Source: an uncultured Collinsella sp. | Lineage (GTDB): Bacteria > Actinomycetota > Coriobacteriia > Coriobacteriales > Coriobacteriaceae | Direction of reading: 5' to 3' | Length of the DNA stretch: 25,783 nucleotides | Assembly: GCA_902478995.1 (NCBI GenBank) | Contig: CABSNF010000024.1 | Coordinates: 1-25,783, forward strand | In this document: in pieces, positions 15,233 to 20,725 of the stretch | How the letters are laid out: the number at the start of each line of letters is the position of its first letter | How positions within the stretch are numbered: the first letter of the stretch is position 1 | Position numbers and translations under genes: made by a program | The notes under the pieces: generated by a model | What the model was told of the DNA's origin: nothing | What the model saw: the letters and a program-made list of their open reading frames with translations, nothing else | Databases searched by the model: none

Positions 15233-15964
15233 CTAGTGCAGAATCTTGGACAGGAACTCGCGGCAGCGCGGGTTCTCGGGGTTATCGAAGAAGTGCTCGG
15301 GCGTGCCCTCCTCCAGGATGCGGCCGTCCTCCATAAAGATGACGCGGTCGGCCACCTGGCGCGCAAAGCCCATCTCGTGCGTCACGCAGATCATGGTGAT
15401 GTCCTCCTGCGCGAGCTCAATCATAACGTCCAGAACCTCCTGGACCATCTCGGGGTCGAGCGCCGAGGTCGGCTCGTCAAACAGGATGATGGGCTGCTTG
15501 GTGCACAGGGCACGGGCGATGGCGATGCGCTGCTGCTGACCGCCCGAGAGATTCTGCGGATACTCGCCGGCCTTATGCGCCATGCCAACGCGCTTGAGAG
15601 CGGCGATGGCGATCTCGGTCGCCTCCTCCTTGCTCTTCTTTTGCAGCTTGATGGGCGCGAGCGTCAGGTTGCCGAGCACCGTCATGTTGGGATACAGGTT
15701 GAACTGCTGAAACACCATGGAACTATACTTGCGAGCCATCTCCAGGTGATTCTTTTTGGTGAGCGGCGTACCGTCGATGACGACCTCGCCCGACGTGGGC
15801 TCCTCCAGATAATCGACGCAACGGATGAGCGTCGACTTACCCGAGCCGGAAGGCCCGATCATTACGAGCTTCTCGCCGCGCTTGACGGTGAGATTGATAT
15901 CTTTGAGCACATGCAGGTCGCCAAAGTACTTGTTGAGATGCTTGATCTCGATCATGTCTGCCAT
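15233..15964 (-). CDS. glnQ: Polar amino-acid ABC transporter ATPase
   Basis: A 243-residue ATPase, first gene of the amino-acid uptake operon. It contains Walker A GPSGSGKST, the Q-loop MVFQQFNLYPNMTVLGN, signature LSGGQQQR, Walker B ILFDEPTSALDPE and the switch His in VTHEMGFARQVADR, all complete. The ATPase-first order followed by the binding protein and two permeases is seen in many Gram-positive glutamine/glutamate systems. GGGAAGGGA precedes the ATG by six bases. A TACAAT box lies about 40 bases upstream. Confidence 0.94.
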   Translation of the reverse strand: MADMIEIKHLNKYFGDLHVLKDINLTVKRGEKLVMIGPSGSGKSTLIRCVDYLEEPTSGEVVIDGTPLTKKNHLEMARKYSSMVFQQFNLYPNMTVLGNLTLAPIKLQKKSKEEATEIAIAALKRVGMAHKAGEYPQNLSGGQQQRIAIARALCTKQPIILFDEPTSALDPEMVQEVLDVMIELAQEDITMICVTHEMGFARQVADRVIFMEDGRILEEGTPEHFFDNPENPRCREFLSKILH

Positions 15965-15999
15965 GAATGTCCCTTCCCTGCGTTTACACGAGTTGAACT

Positions 16000-16005
16000 A
16001 TTGTA
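16000..16005 (-). promoter_or_regulatory. Putative -10 box of the amino-acid ABC operon
   Basis: TACAAT on the minus strand, 36 bases before the ATPase ATG. No good -35 is visible at the usual distance, so this rests on one box and its position. Confidence 0.35.
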
Positions 16006-16071
16006 CGGAAAGAACCGCGTTTCCGCAGCCCACACTACATTCCCGTAAAGAACCCGCAACCTTTAACCAAC

Positions 16072-16136
16072 TCATTGGGGACGGGCTTAAATGAGTACCC
16101 GCTCATTGGGCACTCATTTAAGCCCGTCCCCAATGA
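16072..16136. repeat. 25-bp perfect inverted repeat with GGGGACGGG core
   Basis: 16072-16096 and 16112-16136 are exact reverse complements (start TCATTGGGGACGGGC, end of arm TTAAATGAGT) round a 15-base loop, which itself repeats CTCATTGGG. It lies between the promoter area of the amino-acid ABC operon and the terminator of the yqeY-like gene. It has the GGGGAC core of the other repeats here and no T-run. Confidence 0.9.
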
Positions 16137-16150
16137 TTGCCCAGCCCAGC

Positions 16151-16183
16151 AAAAAGGGGCGCGACCGCAATGGTCACGCCCCT
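16151..16183 (-). terminator. Intrinsic terminator of the yqeY-like gene
   Basis: On the minus strand AGGGGCGTGACC and GGTCGCGCCCCT pair at 11 of 12 positions round ATTGC and run into TTTTT. It begins 27 bases after the stop. Confidence 0.9.
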
Positions 16184-16210
16184 CAGCATCGGCTATGTGT
16201 CGGCCAGCCC

Positions 16211-16654
16211 TTAAGCCAGCTTTGCTCCGACGATCTTTGCCGCTGCCGGCTTGTCGAAGTTGCCGCCGGTGGCCTTGCCCAGGGCACCCATAACCTGGCC
16301 CATCTGCTTCTTGGAAGTAGCGCCCAGCTCGGCGATGACCTGCTCAATCAGGGCCTCGAGCTCCTCGCCCGAAACCTGCGCGGGCAGCAGGCTCTCCAGA
16401 ATCTTGACCTGCTCGGTCAGATTGTCGGTGCGCTCCTGGTCGGTGCCGGCCTTGATGGACATCTCCAGCGTCTCGCTCGTCTGCTTGATCAGACGCTTGA
16501 TCATGCTGTTGACGTCTTCCTCGGTCACATCGCGGCGCTCATTGACCTCGATATTCTTCACCTCGGCCTTAACCTGGCGAATGATGGACAGGCGAACCTT
16601 GTCCTTGGCCTTCATGGCCGCGATCATTTCCTTCTGCAGCTCTTCGTTGGTCAT
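16211..16654 (-). CDS. GatB/YqeY domain protein
   Basis: A 147-residue, mostly helical protein of the YqeY family, homologous to the tRNA-binding tail domain of GatB. Typical segments are EMIAAMKAKDKVRLSIIRQVKAEV, the EEDV-containing middle helix, ILESLLPAQVSGEELEALI and a C-terminal KKQMGQVMGAL with the GNFDKPAAAKIV ending. In other bacteria it is found fused to or near GatB or alone; its role (possibly tRNA amidation or quality control) is not settled. The ATG at 16654 has AGAGAGG eight bases upstream; a TTG two codons earlier is less likely. It follows the foldase gene after 54 bp that contain a GC-rich hairpin. Confidence 0.9.
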   Translation of the reverse strand: MTNEELQKEMIAAMKAKDKVRLSIIRQVKAEVKNIEVNERRDVTEEDVNSMIKRLIKQTSETLEMSIKAGTDQERTDNLTEQVKILESLLPAQVSGEELEALIEQVIAELGATSKKQMGQVMGALGKATGGNFDKPAAAKIVGAKLA

Positions 16655-16677
16655 CTGCAAATCCTCTCTAATAGCGT

Positions 16678-16703
16678 GGGCGGCACTCGCGCGAGCACCG
16701 CCC
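16678..16703. other. Hairpin between foldase and yqeY-like genes
   Basis: GGGCGGCACTCGC and GCGAGCACCGCCC form a 26-bp contiguous palindrome pairing at 11 of 13 positions. There is no T-run on either strand. It could be a weak attenuator or a processing point in a two-gene message. Confidence 0.45.
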
Positions 16704-16708
16704 CATGA

Positions 16709-17929
16709 TTACTCAGTCGTCGACGAATCGTCGGTCGAACTCTTGGTGACGCCCTTCAGGCTGACGTTGTACGGCACGTCCTTGGGCATGGGGTTAACGG
16801 TGATGTCGGCGTCCTTCTTGTACTGCTCCAGCCACTCGCTGTACGCGGTGCTTGCCGCCTGCGTCTTCACCACGTTAGAGACATACTTCTTAATGTCCTT
16901 GGGTACCTGCTTGATGTCATCGACCTGGTTATCGACATGGAAGTAGTCGGTGCACTTGATGACATGGTAGCCATACGTCGACTCAACCACGTCACTCACA
17001 TCGCCCTTGTTGAGCCCCTCGAGCGCCGCCTGGTAACTGTCGACGAAGGTGGTGAGCTTATCCCAGCCCACATCGCCCTTCTTCTCCTTGGAGCCGGTGT
17101 CGTCGGAATACTGCTCCACGGCGTCCTCGAAGCTCAGCTCGCCGGATTTGATCTTGTCCAGGCACTCCTGTGCCTTGGCCTTGGCGGCAGCCTTGTCCTC
17201 GTCGGAAGCGTCGGAATCAACCTTGATCAGGATGTTTGAAGAGCGGCGGGCATCGTTGTAGTTAGACAGGTTCTCGTTGATGTAATCGACGATCTCACTG
17301 TCCTTGGGCTTACTGGTGGGTGCCACGGCGTCCTTGAGCTTCTGCTGCGCCAGGCTCTCCTTGAGCGAGTCCTTGTAGGTGTCCTCGGTATAGCCGTAGG
17401 TCTTAAGCGTCTTCTTAAAGGCTTTGGCGCCGCCGGCACTCTTGCAGGCGTCCTTCCAAGCCTTCTCGACCTCCTCGTCCGAGACGGTCACGCCGTTTTC
17501 CTTCTGCGCTTGCTGAAGCAGGATCTGCTGCGCGTAGGAGTCGATGAGCTGCTTGCGATACTTCTTGGGTGTGAGGTCGTTGTCGACCAGGTACTGCGCC
17601 CAGTCCTTGTCCTTGGTGTAGCCGTAGGACGTGCGCATGCTCATGATCTGCTTGGTCACGGTGTCCTCGGTGAGGTTGGTGCCGTTGATAGTGGCAGCAA
17701 CACCGCCGGTCAGCTTGTAGCCCGAGGTGTCCTCAGCCTGCGACATAAGGCCGGAGCACGCCATCGCCGAGACGGAAAGCAGCATCGCCAGCACGCCGAT
17801 GACCACCAGAACGATCTTGACGGTCTTAGACACGTACGTCTTGCGCTGCTTCTTGCGAGAGCTGGAGGCAGCGCGGGCCTGCTGCTCGGGCGTCGGCGCG
17901 GCCTCGGAGTTCTTTTTCTTATTTGCCAT
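16709..17929 (-). CDS. Membrane-anchored parvulin peptidyl-prolyl isomerase
   Basis: A 406-residue PrsA/SurA-type foldase. The first 30 residues are polar and basic, then one hydrophobic segment (about 36-60) anchors the protein; Cys58 in SAMACSG is only a weak lipobox, so it may be a lipoprotein or a simple signal anchor. An extracytoplasmic helical chaperone domain follows, and residues about 228-330 form the PpiC rotamase with SNILIKVDSDA, SFEDAVEQYSDD, KGDVGWD and ESTYGYHVIKCTDY, in order. Function: helping exported proteins fold outside the membrane. The ATG before ANKKKNSEA is used; a longer frame from 18028 would run through a repeat cluster. The yqeY-like gene follows after 54 bp. Confidence 0.88.
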   Translation of the reverse strand: MANKKKNSEAAPTPEQQARAASSSRKKQRKTYVSKTVKIVLVVIGVLAMLLSVSAMACSGLMSQAEDTSGYKLTGGVAATINGTNLTEDTVTKQIMSMRTSYGYTKDKDWAQYLVDNDLTPKKYRKQLIDSYAQQILLQQAQKENGVTVSDEEVEKAWKDACKSAGGAKAFKKTLKTYGYTEDTYKDSLKESLAQQKLKDAVAPTSKPKDSEIVDYINENLSNYNDARRSSNILIKVDSDASDEDKAAAKAKAQECLDKIKSGELSFEDAVEQYSDDTGSKEKKGDVGWDKLTTFVDSYQAALEGLNKGDVSDVVESTYGYHVIKCTDYFHVDNQVDDIKQVPKDIKKYVSNVVKTQAASTAYSEWLEQYKKDADITVNPMPKDVPYNVSLKGVTKSSTDDSSTTE

Positions 17930-17997
17930 AGTTGGCCTTTCGCATAACGAATCGAACAAACGCCATTGTGTCACAACGCGGCCCCCGCGACACGCTT

Positions 17998-18082
17998 GGT
18001 GCATTGGGGACAGGTTAATCTGCACCATTTTGGTGCAAAGGGGACAGCTCTGGCACTTGGCAGTTGGGGACGTTCTTTATAT
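17998..18082. repeat. Cluster of GGGGAC direct repeats
   Basis: GGTGCATTGGGGACAG (17998-18013) recurs as GGTGCAAAGGGGACAG (18032-18047), 34 bases apart and 14 of 16 identical; TGCACC/GGTGCA also forms a small stem between them. A third core, TTGGGGACGTTCTTTAT, follows at about 18064. All three point the same way and lead into the 60-bp palindrome. Confidence 0.75.
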
Positions 18083-18142
18083 GCCGGCACTTGGGGACTG
18101 TCCCTTACTGCCGGCAGAAAAGGAACGTCCCCAAGTGCCGGC
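18083..18142. repeat. 60-bp near-perfect palindrome
   Basis: GCCGGCACTTGGGGAC (18083-18098) and GTCCCCAAGTGCCGGC (18127-18142) are exact reverse complements, and the 28 bases between also pair at 10 of 14 positions, giving 26 of 30 over the whole length with a self-complementary centre CTGCCGGCAG. It starts 11 bases after the stop of the minus-strand EIIA gene. No T-run follows on that strand. Confidence 0.9.
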
Positions 18143-18153
18143 TCAGCCCCATC

Positions 18154-18618
18154 CTAGAAATGGCGGCGGATGGCGTCGACCATGCCCTGGGACGTGGTCT
18201 GGCCGAGCACGTCGGCTGCGGCATCGGCGTCCATAAAGATGTTCATGAGCGCCTGCAGGGCCTCGACCTGGCCGCCCGGCTCGGCGATGCCCAGATTAAT
18301 GACGATCTGCGCCGGCACCGGAGCGCCCATGCCAGCCATAGCGTTAAATGTCACGGGCGCGGTGGGCTTCACCACCGCGATATAGGGCTTGGTCACAAAC
18401 CCCGGATCGGTATGCGGAATGGCAATGTTTGCCGCCGGCATGGCAAGGCCCGTGGGATAGGCATCCTCGCGCGTGAGAACGGCGTCGAGCCAACCGTCGG
18501 CAATGTAGCCACGTGGTGCAAGCTCGCCCTCGAGCCGCGCAAACACCTCATCCGGCGTCGCACACTCCCAATCAAAAAACACCAGCTCAGGCGTAAACAG
18601 CGCTTCGTTATCCGCCAT
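18154..18618 (-). CDS. PTS EIIA component, galactitol/fructose-type
   Basis: A 154-residue phosphocarrier domain of the PTS EIIA-2 family. The phosphorylated histidine is in IAIPHTDP (about residue 89), preceded by REDAYPTGLAMPAANIA and followed by VVKPTAPVTFNAM and VINLGIAEPGGQVEALQALMNIF. By eye the pattern is nearer to GatA (galactitol) than to mannitol or nitrogen-PTS EIIA. It would pass phosphate from HPr to an EIIB. No EIIB, EIIC, sugar enzyme or PTS regulator is adjacent, so it is a solitary EIIA whose partners must be elsewhere. AGAGAGG lies seven bases before the ATG. It is enclosed by palindromic repeats at both ends. Confidence 0.85.
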   Translation of the reverse strand: MADNEALFTPELVFFDWECATPDEVFARLEGELAPRGYIADGWLDAVLTREDAYPTGLAMPAANIAIPHTDPGFVTKPYIAVVKPTAPVTFNAMAGMGAPVPAQIVINLGIAEPGGQVEALQALMNIFMDADAAADVLGQTTSQGMVDAIRRHF

Positions 18619-18636
18619 GCGCTCACCTCTCTCACC

Positions 18637-18689
18637 TAGCCATCGGGGACGTTCTTAAATGACTAGTCGTTAAAGAACGTCGCAGGTGA
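18637..18689. repeat. 34-bp GGGGACGTTCTT palindrome
   Basis: 18648-18681 is a contiguous palindrome (GACGTTCTTAAATGACT / AGTCGTTAAAGAACGTC) pairing at 15 of 17 positions, and outer TCACCT/AGGTGA can extend it. It lies upstream of the EIIA gene and downstream of the purN terminator. GGGGACGTTCTT also occurs in the cluster near 18066. Confidence 0.8.
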
Positions 18690-18694
18690 CTACC

Positions 18695-18740
18695 CAAAAC
18701 AAAGGGTGGCCACGCGCGCCTTGGCGCCAATGACCACCCT
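18695..18740 (-). terminator. Terminator of the purFMN operon
   Basis: On the minus strand AGGGTGGTCA pairs with TGGCCACCCT at nine of ten positions, with GGCGCC/GGCGCG pairing inside, and TTTGTTTT follows. It begins 30 bases after the purN stop. Confidence 0.8.
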
Positions 18741-18770
18741 GACTACTCGGCTAAATTGTACTGTGCGCCG

Positions 18771-19472
18771 CTAGCCGCGAGGCGCGTCAATTGCGACCTT
18801 GCCGCTCTCTAGAACGTGAACGCGGCCGTCGGCGAGCATCTGCACGACCTCGGGATACAGCACGTGCTCAATCGCGTGGATGTGCTCCTCGAGCGTGTCG
18901 ACATCCCAGCCCTCCTCGACAGCCAGCGCACGCTGGGCGATGATGGGACCGTTGTCGTAGATCTCGTTGGCAAAATGCACGGTCACGCCAGTTACCTTGA
19001 CGCCGCGCGCAAAGGCGTCGTCAATCGCATGCGCACCGGTAAAGCTCGGCAGCAGCGCCGGATGCAAGTTGACCACGCGGTTGGGAAACGCCGCCAGCAG
19101 AGGCGTGTGCACCATGCGCATGTAGCCGGCCATGACCACATACTCGCAGCCGCGTTCGAGAAGCTCGTGCGCGATGATCTCGTCGGCGGCGATGGGGTCA
19201 GCGTAGACATCCTTGGACAGCGTGAGCGTCTGGATGCCCGCGCGCTCAGCGCGCTGCAAACCCTTAGCCGAAGGACGGCTCGACACCACAAGCTCAATCG
19301 AAGCGTTGAGCTTGCCGGCGGCGATCAGATCGATCAGCGCCTGCAGGTTGGTACCCGAACCGCTGATGAGCACACCGATCTTGAGCGGCTCGGCCGTATC
19401 GGTGCCGGTCGGACGGGTGTAGGGCACAAAGCCCAGGCTCGCGGCAGCAGCCATCTGCTCGTTAGCGCTCAT
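18771..19472 (-). CDS. purN: Phosphoribosylglycinamide formyltransferase
   Basis: Transfers a formyl group from 10-formyl-tetrahydrofolate to GAR in the third step of purine synthesis. The 233-residue protein has GVLISGSGTNLQALID near the N-terminus, VVMAGYMRMVHTPLL, the catalytic Asn-His in VVNLHPALLPSFTGAHAIDD, and the catalytic Asp in FANEIYDNGPIIAQ. About 28 residues precede the family start, a small extension (ASLGFVPYTRPTGTDTAEP) of no known role. Its start overlaps the purM stop by 11 bp, giving coupled translation. It closes the operon, and a terminator follows. Confidence 0.95.
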   Translation of the reverse strand: MSANEQMAAAASLGFVPYTRPTGTDTAEPLKIGVLISGSGTNLQALIDLIAAGKLNASIELVVSSRPSAKGLQRAERAGIQTLTLSKDVYADPIAADEIIAHELLERGCEYVVMAGYMRMVHTPLLAAFPNRVVNLHPALLPSFTGAHAIDDAFARGVKVTGVTVHFANEIYDNGPIIAQRALAVEEGWDVDTLEEHIHAIEHVLYPEVVQMLADGRVHVLESGKVAIDAPRG

Positions 19473-20565
19473 CGGAGTACACGACCTTACCGGAGCCCTC
19501 GACGCACTCGCCCACGCGGAACGGCTTCTCGCCCAGCGCGACCAGGGCCTCGGTCACGGCAGCCTCGTCCTCGGGGGCGACGATCAGGCACAGGCCAACG
19601 CCCATGTTGAAGGTCTTGCATGCCTCGTTGGGCGCGAGCTCGGCCTGGCGCGACACGTAGGTGATGACGGGCGGAACGTCCCAACCCATCTCGGCGCCGT
19701 TGCGGGTGACCACGGCGTCGACGTCGTCGGCGAGCGCGCGGTTGAGGTTCTCGGTAATACCGCCGCCAGTGATATGGGCGATGGCGTGCACCGGAGCGCC
19801 ACCGCGCAGCAGCTCCAGAATCGGCTTGACATAGATGCGCGTGGGGGCCAGCAGGGCGTCTGCCAGCGATGCGCCGCCGAGTTCCTCGAGCGGACGGCTC
19901 AGCTCCTCGGCCTTAGCGGCGGCCTCGGGCGTGCCCGGCTTAATACCGTCGACGCCAATGACCTTACGCACGAGCGAGTAGCCGTTGGAGTGCACGCCGG
20001 TGGAAGGCAGGCCCAGGATCACGTCGCCGGGACGGACATTCGCGGGGTCGAGCATCTTGGGACGGTCGACGACGCCCACGGTAAATCCGGCAAGGTCGTA
20101 GTCGGCAGGAGCCATGACGCCGGGGTGCTCGGCCATCTCGCCGCCCACGAGCGCGCAGCCCGCGAGCTTGCAGCCATCGGCCACACCCTTGATGATCTTT
20201 GCCATGTGCTCGGCCTCGATGTGGCCGATGGCAACGTAGTCCAGGAAGAACAGCGGCTCGGCACCCGAAACCAGAATGTCGTTGACGCACATAGCAACCA
20301 GGTCCTGGCCCACCGTCTCGTGACGGTCCATGATCTGGGCGAGCACGAGCTTGGTGCCCACGCCGTCGGTACCGCTAATCAGAATCGGGTCTTCCATATC
20401 CTTAAGCGCGGCAGCCGAGAACAGGCCACCAAAGCCACCGATGCCGCCGATGACCTCGGGACGGTTGGTGTCCTTAACCATCTGCTTAATAGCGTCAACG
20501 GCGCGGCCGCCCTCGGCGGTATCGACGCCGGCATCCTCATACGTCACATGCTTGCTGTCGCTCAT
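19462..20565 (-). CDS. purM: Phosphoribosylformylglycinamidine cyclo-ligase
   Basis: Closes the imidazole ring of FGAM to AIR with ATP, the fifth purine step. The 367-residue protein shows YEDAGVDTAEGGRAVDAIK at the N-terminus, GGFGGLFSAA, the nucleotide/substrate loop ISGTDGVGTKLVLAQ, VNDILVSGAEPLFFLDY, LVGGEMAEHPGV, GLPSTGVHSNGYSLVRKV and HITGGGITENLNRAL. All expected blocks are present. GAGAGGAAGG lies five bases before the ATG, just behind a strong hairpin (20586-20614). It follows purF after 157 bp and overlaps purN. Confidence 0.96.
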   Translation of the reverse strand: MSDSKHVTYEDAGVDTAEGGRAVDAIKQMVKDTNRPEVIGGIGGFGGLFSAAALKDMEDPILISGTDGVGTKLVLAQIMDRHETVGQDLVAMCVNDILVSGAEPLFFLDYVAIGHIEAEHMAKIIKGVADGCKLAGCALVGGEMAEHPGVMAPADYDLAGFTVGVVDRPKMLDPANVRPGDVILGLPSTGVHSNGYSLVRKVIGVDGIKPGTPEAAAKAEELSRPLEELGGASLADALLAPTRIYVKPILELLRGGAPVHAIAHITGGGITENLNRALADDVDAVVTRNGAEMGWDVPPVITYVSRQAELAPNEACKTFNMGVGLCLIVAPEDEAAVTEALVALGEKPFRVGECVEGSGKVVYSDER

Positions 20566-20585
20566 CTGAGCCTTCCTCTCCCACT

Positions 20586-20614
20586 ACCGTGGCGCCGCCC
20601 GGGCGCCAAACGGT
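20586..20614 (-). other. GC-rich hairpin before the purM ribosome site
   Basis: ACCGT(TT)GGCGCC and GGCGCCACGGT pair round CGGGC on the minus strand, placing a stem a few bases before the purM Shine-Dalgarno. A second 8-bp stem, GGCGCGCG/CGCGCGCC, lies at 20636-20660. Neither has a T-run; they may protect or cut the purF-purM message. Confidence 0.5.
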
Positions 20615-20677
20615 GCTCATAGTTGCGTTCATTTCGGCGCGCGCCATAACAACGCGCGCCGTCATATCAACAAAACA

Positions 20678-20725
20678 GCAGGTAAAACCTACCAAAATAA
20701 ACCTGTCCCTTTTTGGCAGGTTTTA
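20678..20725 (-). repeat. 48-bp stop-codon-linked repeat, copy 2 (purF)
   Basis: On the minus strand the element begins with the TAA stop of purF and reads on as AACCTGCCAAAAAGGGACAG and onward, 40 of 48 identical to the copy at the pth stop. Its own arms TAAAACCTGCCAAAA and TTTTGGTAGGTTTTA pair at 14 of 15 positions round a loop carrying GGGACAGGTTTA, so the purF stop codon lies inside the stem. Confidence 0.85.

Noticed and set aside
17930..18028. Extended N-terminus of the foldase gene
   Set aside because: It would run through the GGGGAC repeat cluster and lacks a ribosome site; the downstream ATG gives the typical basic N-terminus plus anchor.
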